From Lithospermum erythrorhizon (taxonomy: Eukaryota; Streptophyta; Magnoliopsida; Boraginales; Boraginaceae), in contig JADFUC010001453.1 of the NCBI GenBank assembly GCA_019722365.1, positions 1,922,001 through 1,986,000 on the forward strand: a stretch of 64,000 nucleotides of DNA, given 5' to 3'. The translations under genes were made by a program, and so were the position numbers. Positions 36,600 through 49,182 of this stretch are shown here, in pieces. The notes beneath the pieces are model-generated. The model made no database searches and was not told the origin of the DNA. It saw only the letters and a list, made by a program, of their open reading frames with translations. Each line of letters starts with the position of its first letter. Position 1 is the stretch's first letter.

Positions 36600-39500
36600 G
36601 AGATGTTGTGAAGTTGAGAGTAGCTCTTAATCAGGAGTTTCTTACCTATCAACACCCTGTAGCCCTGCCAGAGATGCAGTGTCCTGAGTTGACAATTATA
36701 AAAGTTGGGGGCCTAATCTTCCTCTTTTTCTCCTTTCCATAAAGTGCTTCCAGCTTTAAAGCAACCAGCTATCCTTTCAGGAGTGTAGAGAGGGGAGGAC
36801 GTTAGCCCAACTGGCAATGTTCCAGATTTCTTGAAATGTCGCTTATTTCCAGAACTGAGAGAGGGAGAAAAAGATAAATCTCTCCTCTGGCAACATTCAG
36901 ATTGGGGCAATGGTAGATCCCTAGAGATTGAAGGAACACAGATGTTGAAGCACTTTTTGATTCAGTGCGACCTGCATTTGGGGGAACAATTCCTTGATAC
37001 GGAGATATTTTAAGGCTGCTTGGCAACCCCTCGTCTGGAAATACCCATTGTCAAATCCCAGAAATAGAGAGATTCTCAAAAAGAGAGGATGAGGGAGTCT
37101 TTGCAACCCCAACTCTTTTTCCAAAATCCTCATCTTTCGCAATAACTTATCAGTAGGAGTCTTTAGACTGGATGGCAAACCCCTTCTGCGGTTTCACCCA
37201 ACTTCAGGACAACCGAAAATATGCAGAGATCGAGCGATGGAAGTTGTGTGCATTTGTCTTCAGGTAACGATTTCAGCTTCTTACAACCAATTATCCCAAG
37301 AGTCTTTAGATTGATGGCAACCCCTCTTTCAGGAAAGCACCCACCCCAGGACAAACTGAAATTCCCAGAGATCGGAGCGATGGAAGTTGTGTGTGCATTT
37401 GTCTGTAACGATTTGAGTTTACAACGGCCGACCTTGCAACTCCTTCAGATTTGGAGTGGGTAAACCTCCTTCAAAAATATATTGCAATTACGTATCTCTA
37501 AGATCTTCAGTGCGGTAAGAGATTGATGACACCCATTGGGAAACTCGAACAACTTCGGTGTCTCCCACTTTTCAATATGCAAATGTTCAAGCTTGTTGAA
37601 GGAGAATAGTGGAATCGCTTTAATAGAATCCCCACATCTCGTTATTGTTAAACTTTCGAGACACGAGTTGCAGCTATCACTTGTTGGGTATTCAAGAAGA
37701 TGTTTGCAATCTTTCAATTTTAAGTCGCTTTTGTAAAGAAGATTGCAGTTGATGGCGAAATGGATGGATGTAATCACTAATCTCCATGCAACTAATCGAC
37801 ATGAGTTGAATCGAAAAACAAGTCTAGACACCGAGATACCTTTAACTTTTCCAAGTGATTCGTTCTATAGAATTCTTATAAAGTACTCATGAATTACATC
37901 CATACTCAGAGATATAAAGTTTCTTCAATGAAGGGAGCTTCCCCAAAATGGTGGCAAGATTTGAAACAGCTGTTGCAATCTTCGAGAGACAACAACTCCA
38001 TGTGTTAGTGAATGACGAATCTCCAAGCCAATCAGGGTGAAAAGACGTACTCCCCGATACCTCCTTTTGATACTTAATTGCTTTATGTTTGTATGTGGAT
38101 CGAATATGGAAAATATGTTTAGTTTTATCTTAGAACATTCAGCAATACTGCCCACTTTAAGGTCAAATTTTCGATACACTTTATTTCTGAGTTCACAACC
38201 TTCTTGCTCTTCAGGGAAAGTTACATTTTCCAGTCCAAAATTACCAACGACTCCGCAAAGTTGAAATTTACCTAATTGCTCAAATTACACTGCCATGGAT
38301 CTTATCTACTAGAATAGATAGATTTCGTATGTCTCTTCAATGCACAACTAACTGCTCATATTCTTCCTCAATAAAGGGATCCGTACACTCCCAATACCTG
38401 TGGGATCAAGTTTGGATTAGAAGGCTCATATCTTAGGCAACTCTATGATGCGCACCTCTTTTAATATCAAAGTCCGGAAGCTGTTCATGCTTACTTCATC
38501 TGGCGGTATTGTGCTTTCTGGATACCATTCTGGCCAAGTTCAAAGAAGCCTGGGTGCTTCAAATCTCCACTGAATCCGGAACCACTGGAGATATCATATC
38601 CACTCAAAGTTAGTGCATCTTATGTAAATTCGGTAGAACATCTGGAGAAAAAATGACGTGGTAAGACGAAGCCACGTGTTCCCAGGTTGATGAATGGGTA
38701 CGAATCTAAGTAAATTATGAACCTTAAAAAGAAGCACTGAACTTTTAGTTGTGTCTTTGTCAGTAGCCAAATATGGTGTCGTAAAAAGCTCTTGGCAGAA
38801 GGTCATTTTCTGTTATTGTGGGGGTGCTCCTGTTTCAGCATGTAGCTTGGTGATCCTCTAGCTTGATACAAGCTTTTTCTGTTGATAGATCGAGCTTGCA
38901 GATCATTGATTGCTTACATGTATTAGGTAGCTCTTTTCCCATTCACCATCTCAAATGATTCTTGACTTCAGTCTGTCAAAGTAATCATCCAAGCTTTGAG
39001 TTGGAGGTCGAACGAGATCATTAGCCATCCATAATAGAACAACCCCTTATCTTTGTCAAATGGGATATCTTTCTTGGGAAATAATGCCAATAGAAGGCAA
39101 ACAACACTTCAAATGAGAAGGAAGGTGCAGCTGCAATTCTAACACAATGCAGGCAGAATATCACCTCTTCTATATCTGCCCAAATGTCGCTGCTCAAGAA
39201 TTCATGCCACACGTTGATATCTCTTTTTAGCCGCAATGCACCTGCAACCGTCTTGATGGCAAGAGGCAATCCTTTGCACTTTATTACAATCTCCTTACCA
39301 ATTTTTTCAAATTCCTGTAGTGAAGTGCGCTCTACATTATCAAAAGCATGCGACTCGAACAACGACCATGATTGATCTTCCGGTATTGGCTGCATAGGGT
39401 GAAAAGGTTCCTTTTGCATCATCAACGCAATATTTTCATTGCGCGTTGTTATAATGATCTTGCTTCCTCGGCTGCCATGATTCAATGGATTCTTCAAACT

Positions 39501-40399
39501 GTCCCAATCAGTGTAGCTCTCGTTCCAAATATCATCCAGAATAATTAGGAAGCATTCTCCTCCTACGCTGTCCTTTAATTTAACTTGCAAACGATTGAAA
39601 TCGTCTTTGTCATCTACAACAGCAGAATTAACTTCCATAAGTAGAGACTTTGTGACCCTAAAGCATCATAATTTCGAAACACAAACCCAAGCCTAGTAGT
39701 GAATTTCTCCTTCACCCCTTCGCTCAATATAAGTAAACAAGTTGTGTTAAAGCTTAGTCTTGCCACTACCACCCATGCCAGTAACAACAATTACAGACAC
39801 ATCTGAACTCTTCTCCATCAAACAACACCTTTGAATCAACTTCTCCCTTTAAGCAGCATCTCTGCCAAAAATTGTGACTTATCTACCACAGAACTTGATG
39901 GCGCTTCATATGCACCCCCCCTTCCTTGGTATCAAAACTTTGCAGACCTAGTGGTGATGACTTCGTTCCACAAAATATTCCAATCTAGCAGTTATCTTCT
40001 TCAGATTCGGCATCAATTCTTGGATAAAATGGGAGTTGAAAGCTAACTCTGCATCACTGGGTTGGAAATCGTAGTGTAGTTTGAGTCGTAAGCATTCAGT
40101 GTTGAGCTCATCCAACAAGTCATCAGCATGGTGCATTGCAGCCTTGAGTTTGTCCAGCCATTTCCCAACAAGCGGAGACTTGGCCTTCTTAGCTTCGGGC
40201 AATTCTGAAAGCACCACAGATAAGCTAAATCTCAGCGTTATCTCCTAACTATATCCAACGTCTCTTGGTCGAATTGACGTGTCGTTTTTCCTTTGAATGA
40301 ATCTGATTAACTTGCGACTCGATGCGATCCGACGCAGAAAGCCACTTGAAGAAAAGCAGACAGAAAGCAAGCACCACCAACAGCTAAAGCAACAGCCAT
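36600..40399 (-). pseudogene. CC-NBS-LRR disease-resistance pseudogene (RGA-like)
   Basis: Intact members are cytoplasmic immune receptors that sense pathogen effectors. The ATG at 40399 opens MAVALAVGGACFLSAFLQVA, then a frameshift precedes the Rx-type coiled coil (WLDKLKAAMHHADDLLDELN, 40217-39948). The P-loop GMGGSGKTKL (39780-39751) is followed at once by a stop. The ARC core is open from 39638 to 39021: kinase-2 LIILDDIW, GSKIIITTRN and the GLPLAIKTVAGALRLKR region, after which the frame shifts again. Leucine-rich repeats are visible at 37831-37445 (LESLTITRCG, LEHLHIEKW, LKILEIRNC) and again, broken, down to about 36700 (LGIYHCPNL). Several stops and shifts in conserved domains show that it cannot make the full receptor. 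A few segments are still long and open, so decay is fairly recent. Confidence 0.9.
37230..37420. repeat. Duplicated segment in the LRR part of the resistance pseudogene
   Basis: A 48-base phrase containing GCGATGGAAGTTGTGTG and GCATTTGTCT then TAACGATTT occurs at about 37233-37280 and again at about 37370-37415 with small indels. This is a duplicated LRR unit, a common source of LRR copy change. Confidence 0.7.
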
Positions 40400-43300
40400 G
40401 GAAAATGATGAAGAGATTGATTAAAAGCCAGCTGATTATAGATCAACTATGGTAGGGAATGTTATCAGTCAACTATGGTAGTAATGTTACATGATAAAAA
40501 GAATGATTGTTATGAATATTTAATTGATTTAGATTTATATTATTGTCTCTTTATAAATGTAATGACGCCACATGCATTCATAACATTTAAATTTATCAAT
40601 AATATTTCTCCATTATATATATTCTATGAGACACGAAAGATGCGGCTCACATCATCACTGTCATGTACATTCATAAAAGTCTTCTCCGCTTAAGCCGTGG
40701 CTAAACTACCATTGTCCGCCGACAACCATTTTTTTTCTAATATTATCTTCTCTTTTCTCGCTCAGTCTCCGGATCAACACAACTAGAATGATTCAAAATT
40801 TTACCCAACTCCACCTTATATTTCTCATTAATTTAAAAAAGGTCAAAAGTTTCAACCCAAAAATTCTCCTCTCTATTTGACTGCAATATGAGCATGATAC
40901 TTCATATCTCTTCAACGAAAGTTAGTAATTTCGCGCCTTGGAAAAGAAAGTGTTTTCTCTCTAGAAGATTCTCGGCTTCTCCCTTATTCGATTATTTTTG
41001 AAGCAATCAATAATTATTGTCCATCTCTCAAAATTGCATCTTTTAGGTTTCCCCTATTATATAAGACATTTAAAATCCCTTTCTACACTTCTCAGCTTCA
41101 AAATAAACCAAGTTTCTTTTATGCTGTTAACCTCGACTTCTACTCATGGTGTGTATTTATGCCCAAATTCTTTTTTCTCTTGTTCTCTCCGACTTTTGTC
41201 AATAGCAGCATCTACGATTCTTCAGCCACCAAATCTTCTTTTTTTTTTGTGGGCCTTAGACCTAATGCTTCAATTAAAATATATAGCAAATAAACTATAT
41301 TACCCCAAAATATAATTCATTATAAAGAATATGGGGGCAACCAAAAATATCCCTAATTCCTTTTTCTTGAATACACCCCCCACCTCATCTCCACAACCTC
41401 CCCACCCCACCCCCACCCCCACCCAACCCACTCAGGTTTTTTACTATTTACTGTGAATTTAGTGATTTATCTCTCCAAATCTGCATATTTGGTGTAAAAT
41501 CTAGTCTTTTGTTTTCTCTTCATGGGTTTTGTGTTGTAATTTCTACTCACCTTTGATGTAATTTTAATCTAGGGGCTTTTCTTTATAGGAAGATCTGATC
41601 TATTTACTGACTTGCAAGAGATTAACTCATTTAATTTGTTTCTGTGTGATTCTGTTTTTGCTTCTAAATGCACTTCTTGTTTGAAACTTTTATTTCCAAC
41701 ATATACATATTAGCAAACTCCTATAGTTTATACATACTTAATAGACTGCCGTGTAAAATTTATCTTGGTTTACTCATATTTAGTGGAACTGTGAATAAAG
41801 TATACATGTTCATAATTCGTGTCCAACTCTTGGGGTGCGGTGGCGGTGGGCCGTGGGTGTTTTGAGGTGTGGGGTTGTGTGTAAGGTGTAAGCAAGCAAT
41901 AAAAGAAGTAGCTTTTGTTTTAAGTTTATAATTTCGTCCTCATATACTTTTAATAAGAATAGTGATAAAATATGATTTTATCAGAATATAATCATTTTAA
42001 TTTATATTTCAGTAATATGTAATTTATTTATTATGATTTTAGTTGAATCATTAAGTCTAAAGGATAAAGCGCTCTGTGACAATAAAAATAAGAGTGCCTC
42101 AGTCTGCATGCTAAGTTAAAATAATCACTAGTCACACAAAAATTAAACGATACTTTCAGGAGGCCACTCTGGCCAAAAAAGCCTATTAAAATGATTCAGT
42201 TTTTGAAAGATAACAAACTTTTCATCTCAATTTTTCTCTCTAAAATCAAATTACTTTCATCAAACCACATGTGAAGCTCTCTGAAAGCTTCCATGTATAG
42301 TAGATCAAATTGTTTTAGATAACTTGCCACTTTTTCACTCCTTCTGGTTTTTTTTTAACTTGTCATTTTAGCTAAAATGATTTATTTTTTTAGTTGCCAT
42401 TTTATACTCTCAATGTATTTTTATCAATTCTTTTTTTCAGTTTTATCACTAACATTAAACATATTTCTCTTTATATTTAATTCATTATCTATTTCATTTT
42501 CAACATAAATTAGTCAAAAGTAAGGAGAGATGAACATTAAATAATCAAAAAGTAAATATTTACTGGATAATCAATGAAGCGATATATATGTAATTTTTTT
42601 TTTTCTAATCAACGCAAATATCTGTAATAATGCAAGTAAAAAAATCTGAGAGAGTAGCTATATATATTTTATGAAATTTTTCATGATCACTCTTTATACC
42701 AAGAATTATTCCTTTATCAAAGCTTTCTGTACTAAAAAAGAGTAAATATTAATTAAATAATTTAAAATGAATCTTGGCATTATGATATGACTAAAAATAA
42801 TTACATGTGATTATGATATGATTTAGAAATAATTTAAAGACTGAATTATGCTGATCTTGTATGTCATGAAGGACAATGAGGAAGGATTTCTGCAATAAGT
42901 CCACACATTAAGGTGCCCATGCATAAATTACCGAGGTTTTAATTTGAGAAAAAGAAAGCGATTACTGAACATTATTTACGTCAATGCTACTTTAACCATT
43001 TTATTCATTCCTTATATTGGAAGTGCCTCCACTATTACTTACGCTTTCTTTAAACGCACCAACGTGGCATTCGTTATATTTTTTAGTTAAAATCACGATT
43101 CCCTCGCTACAGACGCAGTTAGACATGTGACATTAAAACACGTTGTATTTTTAGCTCGCCAGCATGCCCAACATCGCTTTCCTTGTACATTTCATGAAGA
43201 CCTCGCATTTTCTAAAAGAATCATGAGACCCCTTCGATGACGCATTCTTCCAGCTCGCTTTTAGTTGTCACACGCTTAACATTTGCTTTTGGCAGTCGCG

Positions 43301-44135
43301 ATTTAACGAAAAAATATACGTAAATACCAATTTGGGAAGCTAACATTTAAAAACATAAGAATAAAGTCAAAACCCTTTCAAATATAAATAATGAATAATT
43401 TCGCATATCAAACATGACATTTATCTACGTTTTTGCCCTTTATTTAATCACTCATCTCAAGCTGCAATACAATGGCTTTATACAGAATGTGACGGGGTGG
43501 GGGGAGATGTATTGAGAGAGGTTTATTTTATTTTATTAATCAATTTTTTATTTTAATTAAAATAACGACAGACATTTTCATTATCTAAACGTTTTCCTTA
43601 TAAATCTAATATCGGTATAATAATTTCAAATTTACCTTGTGATATATTGAATTTCCTCTATTTTACATATAAAGTGAAATGCAAAAGGCTAATTTAATGA
43701 AAAAATGGTTTTGTGGACCTTTAAGAAATCTAGTTCATTCCCAAATACTTTGGTGCCATGAAATTAAGTTTGGACGGAGTATTAAATACTCGAGTAACAA
43801 GTAATGCAATAAATTCAACAAGTTCAACAAACATAGAGTATTAGGTGTAGCTCGCTAAAGCGATCTTAATCACGGTGAACGCTACTCCGCGATCCAAATG
43901 GCACCATAATTTCCGAAATGCTTAGGGAATATAAAATAATGTTGTAACTTAGGCAATCAGTAAATAAAATAAATAACTTTATTATTTAGCTCTTTAATTC
44001 TGTCTCAGGTACAACATTTCCTTCACAAAAATTATTGAAGGGATCAATATCCAGATCAAGAAATATACTCGTATGTATATCTCATTATGAAACTAGCATA
44101 AGCAAAAATAATAAAAAGGATAATCAATTGAGATA
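40400..44135. other. Intergenic DNA
   Basis: No supportable gene. A C-rich tract at about 41368-41435 followed by T-rich DNA resembles a plant promoter and leader with an intron, but I cannot find coding sequence after it. The stretch 43080-43330 is GC-richer than its neighbours and unidentified. Confidence 0.45.
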
Positions 44136-44777
44136 TCATCTACACAATTGAGCATGATGGGAAGGTGTTGGCTCGCAACTATGACGATCTGGTGATGAAT
44201 AAAAGGACCCATTTTGTTCATTTGTCTCAAAACCAATGTCCTCATGCAAGAACAATGCTACCTCATTTTTCTTCTTGTGCTGCATCATTTTCATGATTTT
44301 CTCAAACAAAGGAACCTCACATGGGATCTTGAGTACCCCTTCCTGTTGGAACCCAAATTCCTCTTCTGCTTCCCTTAGCAAAACCACAAATGTTGGATGC
44401 CCTAAGTACTCCATTGGAATCACAAATCTCTTCTTCTCTTCTTCATCTCTCCCTACTGAAACAGCTAGATATCCTTTTGGCACGCCGTCGTTTGATGATG
44501 AGGAGTTGGAACTCATTGAGCTTTCTGTGAAGGAAAGTGTTTTCTTGAGAAATTTGATGCTTTTGCTTCCACTAGAGTTGGTATTATTATTTGTTGGGTT
44601 GTTGATGAGATTATTGTTGCTACTGCTTCTTTTGATGATGGGTGGGAGGCTTATGTAGTTTGTATTGTTGTTGGCATTGATTTTTGAAGCATGGGCTACT
44701 TTCTTCCATTTCTTGAGGATTTGTTGAAGCCTAACTATGTCTCTGATTTTGTTGGAAGCTTTCTTTGATGAATCCAT
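44136..44777 (-). CDS. SAUR-family auxin-responsive protein
   Basis: A single-exon gene for 213 residues. SAUR proteins are short-lived auxin-induced factors; well-studied members promote cell expansion by inhibiting PP2C.D phosphatases and so activating the plasma-membrane H+-ATPase. I start at the ATG at 44777 (MDSSKKASNKIRDIVRLQQI), because the open frame upstream reaches the TATA box and lacks family sequence. The SAUR domain spans about residues 98-182: PKGYLAVSVG, RFVIPMEYLGHPTFVVLL, EEEFGFQQEGVLKIPCE. Before it lies an Asn/Ser-rich linker (about residues 35-97), longer than in minimal SAURs of about 90-110 residues, as in the long SAUR subgroup with an N-terminal LQQILKKWKK helix. A His/Ser-rich tail ends it. 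No intron, as usual for the family. Confidence 0.95.
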   Translation of the reverse strand: MDSSKKASNKIRDIVRLQQILKKWKKVAHASKINANNNTNYISLPPIIKRSSSNNNLINNPTNNNTNSSGSKSIKFLKKTLSFTESSMSSNSSSSNDGVPKGYLAVSVGRDEEEKKRFVIPMEYLGHPTFVVLLREAEEEFGFQQEGVLKIPCEVPLFEKIMKMMQHKKKNEVALFLHEDIGFETNEQNGSFYSSPDRHSCEPTPSHHAQLCR

Positions 44778-44904
44778 GTTGGCCAAATGGGAGAAAATCA
44801 AACAAAATGATAGAATCTTGGATATTATACACTCTTTTCTCTTTCTCAAGTTAAATTTTGAACTTTTGTCAGTTTGACGTGTTAGCAAGCTGGTGACACC
44901 CACT

Positions 44905-44914
44905 TTATATAAAG
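44905..44914 (-). promoter_or_regulatory. TATA box of the SAUR gene
   Basis: The palindrome CTTTATATAAAG (44903-44914) lies about 130 bases before the SAUR ATG, the expected place for a core promoter with a leader of about 100 bases. Confidence 0.65.
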
Positions 44915-47495
44915 GGGTGCTAGCTAGGACGCTTGGTAATCATATGTAGTATGACAAATTATCAATATTATAATGTTTTAATTTACTATTTATGTTAATA
45001 ATTTAGTCGGTTGCATATAATTACTAGCTATAAACAATCTTGTACCAGACTACATTCCGTAAGAATATTTCAAAACCTTCTTCCGTCATATCGATTATTC
45101 TCATTCTGTATCATAATTTAACATTTTATCATTTTTCCACTAACTCTACAACAAGTAGTAAATAAAAGTTTTTACATTCTATTTCATCCACATCATTCTA
45201 TCATATACCTCACCTTATTTATTCATTCTCTATCCTCATTTTACATATGTTATTATTATTTTTATAATTACTATTATTTATCATATATTTATAATTATGA
45301 GTATTAATATTTATTAATTTAATAAATAATATATATTTTTATTTTTATTTTAATGTAAATTTATAAAATATATTATTTTAGAAAATCAAACAACACACGA
45401 TAATATTAATCAAACGGAAACTCAAACATACATAAATGATTAAAAACGTACAATAAAAATCACACTGAACATCGTGAACTTCTAAAACAAAATTTAAATC
45501 TAATTTTAGTGGTTGTTCCTAACTTTTGTCAAATGTGGTTCGATGGAGATCCTCCTTCTTCAACTGAATATGTTGAGCCCTATCACATAAGTTCCGGGGT
45601 CTTTGTATGAAGATGCTTGTCTTGGGATTGACCTTGAACATGCACATGAAATTGAGGTACTACTTGAATACTCTAATGTAGAGCCAGAGCCAATTGTCGA
45701 CGGTTCGGTTAATATTTCAAAGCTTTTGCTAATATGTATTACGCTCATCCTCAATATAAGCACGCATGCCCTCATTATTTTACCTAAAACATCGATTCCG
45801 GCTTGCTCCCAGTTGTTGGCGAATAATAGCAAAAACGTGTTTGGGAGTAATTCCCACCAAATGCTCGTTCCACGTCCTTCCGACATGATTCCCTCGCGGT
45901 TTAGCAAACAATTGCGCTTTTGTTGTCCCTCAAGCAAGGGCTTGAAGTGAATAATACAGCACAGCTATTTGTGAGCGATTCCATCGCCAACAGGGTTGAT
46001 GTAGCATTATATACCCGCCTCATTCAATCGCGGAAGTCCACATAAAGGGCTTTCTCCCGACTCAATATCGTCAAAAACTTAATAACCTATCTAGCACATT
46101 TTATATCGCTCAATGTATCGATTTCATAATCTCGTGACTAACTCCGGTGACCTATCTAGGCAAATAATATCTAAAGTACATTTTTTATCATCATGCATTT
46201 TGTTCTACAAATTCCATTCAACATCGAAGTGTTAATCTTGGGGTTCAGAAAAGAAATTGTTAATCTTTGCAAATTTATAGGCAGGGCGTAACTAGGTTGG
46301 ACACTCCAGAATCATGTACGTGTCATGCCATTACTGTTCAAATTACCTCTTTATCTAAAGACTCAAATGTACGCCACTTTACTGAAAACCACAGCAAGAA
46401 ATCGAATAAATATTTTTTAACACCCAATTTAACCTCTGTTGCAGTTTGCCCTATAATCTTTTATGGCAGTTTTGTTAACTTTATAATATCAGTACTAACT
46501 GTGAAAGTTAGTACTTTGTTTCTCTGAGATTCGTTTGATGCATTTATGAAGGGTATATATTTTAACTTAGATTGATCTTAATGTACATTTTTTGTTTTTT
46601 TGTCATCCTTTATTTACGCCCTAAATTCATTCCTTGATATACCATCATAATTTAGTAGTCATGTGCTATCCACCTTAGAGCTTTTCTAAATTCAATCTTT
46701 CACAAAATTGTTGCTTAGTTTGCTTGTACTATTAACTGCAGTTTATGAGGCATTTATTTCTTGCTAAAAAGTTAATGTAATGTATGCATGTGCACTTGTG
46801 CAGTACAAAATACTCCTTCCAACCCACAAATTAACAGTTAATTATTAATTTTTTATTATTCTAAAAAATATATAATTTATGCTGTTGATCTTAAAAATAT
46901 TTCTTTCATAATATTAAATTTTTAATAATATAATTAAGCAGTAATTGAAAATCAAAGATTTATTTCAATGGTGGAAAATCAATAATTAAAATTATATTTA
47001 AGAGTATGAATCAAAATAAAGCAATGGAGTAATAATCTGTATTTGATATTTATCTATAGGTGGTTATGATATAATGACAAATTCATTATTAACAAAAAAT
47101 TTAAAAAATATCATATATATGATACTATCTTCATTTTAAACAATTGACTTTCTGTTTTTCTGGGACACAACTATATACAGAATCAATTACGTTTTATGTA
47201 TATTATGAAAATTTTACAAAAAAAATAATATTATAAAAATATTTTTAAAAATGTCTAATGATATCAATCTTTTATATTTTTCAGATAATAAATAAAAAGA
47301 ATTTTACACAAAGACTTAACATTAATCCCAAAAATATCAATTAATTTGAAATGGAGGAAGTACCTTTTTAGCAAGTAACTGAGCTTAATCACACAAAATG
47401 TAATTTAGAAATGATCTCATGAAATCATAGATTTATAATTGTGATCACAAAATGTAATATCTATGCTTTTACCATACTCCTTATAACACTATGCA
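44915..47495. other. Intergenic DNA between the SAUR gene and the hAT MITE
   Basis: The region is AT-rich. At 45560-45950 both strands are open for over 115 codons in a less AT-rich patch; neither translation matches a family I know. At 46200-46310 is a copy of a short dispersed repeat found again at 48640-48760. Confidence 0.4.
46200..46310. repeat. Short dispersed repeat, copy 1
   Basis: ACAAATTCCATTCAACATCG with the following TTAATCTT and GAAATTGTTAATCTTTG phrases closely resembles 48643-48700. After both, an AACTAG-TTGG phrase and a CGTGYCATG phrase follow in the same order. Confidence 0.55.
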
Positions 47496-47503
47496 ATCAT
47501 GTC

Positions 47504-47970
47504 TAGGTTGTTGGCGAACCGGTTTAATCGCAAATCGCCATGCTATAACCTGGTTTGTTAAATTTCGGTTGAAGCCAACTTGTTCGCCGGGTTCGCTGAA
47601 TCTAATCGAAGCCACAGATTCGGTAAAATGACTTAAATCGCTCGTTAATTCAGTTAAACCGGTTAATAATATCCTTTTACTAAATACCTACCAAACATAT
47701 CCTAAGTTCCTATGAATTAAATACGAGTCAAACCGAATTAATACGAATTATTACTATTTAATTACGAATTTTCAATATGATTTCACTAGCTTTAATTAAT
47801 TTCATTTAAAATTAGTTTACTTAATTATTTGAGTGATCCGATTAACGAGCCGGTTATGTGTGAGATCCTTTGAACCATATTTATTTTATTCAGTACGAAT
47901 TCGCTCGATTTCTTAACGAACCGATTTACGAAGTCGACCATTTTGATTACGGATCGTTAACATCCCTAAA
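47504..47970. mobile_element. Non-autonomous hAT-type MITE with 8-bp target duplication
   Basis: The ends are imperfect inverted repeats: TAGGTTGTTGGCGAACCGG on the left and, reading inward from the right, TTTAGGGATGTTAACGATCCG. Flanks are ATCATGTC (47496-47503) and TTCATGTC (47971-47978), an 8-bp duplication with one mismatch, as hAT elements make. The interior is rich in AACCGGTT-like and CGAATTC-like motifs and codes for nothing. Confidence 0.7.
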
Positions 47971-48639
47971 TTCATGTCATGGAGATCAGAGTATTACTTA
48001 AGTTAGATTTTAATTTGTATAAATTGCTTTGACTTTTCTCTTACGACATACATACGTTCAAAAAATGTAACATTATACAATTGGTATAATTATGTACAAT
48101 GTATCATTACGTTTGGTTTCTATTTGCTCCCATGTAATATCATTATATATTAATAAAATAAAAACAAGCCAAAATTTCAAGATTCTTGTTTACCATTCCC
48201 ATAACGAGAAAATCATTATGTCTGTCATATTGAATTTTTGAGTAACAACGTGGGCACTTCAACTTATAGAGTCAAACTATACTACGTATAATAAAAACAT
48301 TGGATTCTCTTAATGTGAAAAAAATCAACTACAGGTGCTATAACTGTCCTTGAATTGAGGCCTTTTCTTGGTTTCAGTAGCTGGATTATCATTGAATGCT
48401 TCTGTTAATTGATCATTTTATAATTTCCCAATTCATTTTTCCTGTACTTTTTTTGCATTTGTTTAATCCATTTGAAGTGCTTTGGAGATCGTGGAAGATG
48501 GCACCTAAAGCATTCCATGTGAACTACCCATTTGTTTATGATAATTTCTTAAATTTGATGATTAATTATGAGCAATGATCATCTTCAAGTTGACCTAGTT
48601 ATTTATGTTCTATTAGAAGCTCTATCATGTTACTTGTTC

Positions 48640-48760
48640 TTACACAAATTCCATTCAATATCGATATTAATCTTTAAATTGAACGAAATTGTTAATCTTT
48701 AAATTTAATAATAACTAGTTGGCCAATCTAATCATACGTGCCATGTGCTACATACAGCCA
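48640..48760. repeat. Short dispersed repeat, copy 2
   Basis: This is the partner of 46200-46310, with ACAAATTCCATTCAATATCG and then GAAATTGTTAATCTTTAAA. The two copies lie 2.4 kb apart in direct orientation. Confidence 0.55.
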
Positions 48761-49182
48761 ATAAAGTTTCTTAAAGATAGATGGAAGCTGGAAACGATTT
48801 AAAATTGAATTGTACCAAGCAGAAGAAGCTATACTAAAATCAATATCGAAACAACATTTTCGATCATAAAAAAACTACATTGACTCCCCATTTACGTAAA
48901 GTGTATCAAGAGTATTAATGCAAGCACAATAATAACATTTGTTGAATTTTATCCAGCCAGTTTTGAATAAAGGATCAGTATAAATCTTATTACCAAATTA
49001 TTATAAGTCATAACCTAGTATTTCTTTCATATTCCAACATGAAAAGTATTCATAATTCCGATGAGTGGCCGTTCATATAATAATGCATTCACCATCAAAT
49101 GATTTATTTGTATGTATCAGATTGTTTAAATGTACATATATAATAATGTATCTCACTACCATCTATTTTAGTCAATTGCATT

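Noticed and set aside
44236..44658. 140-codon open frame opposite the SAUR gene
   Set aside because: It is the mirror of the SAUR coding sequence, with Leu/Ser runs opposite the Asn/Ser linker.
45560..45950. Overlapping open frames on both strands (125 and 115 codons)
   Set aside because: Both translations lack any family feature, and two opposing long frames in a GC-richer patch are expected by chance.
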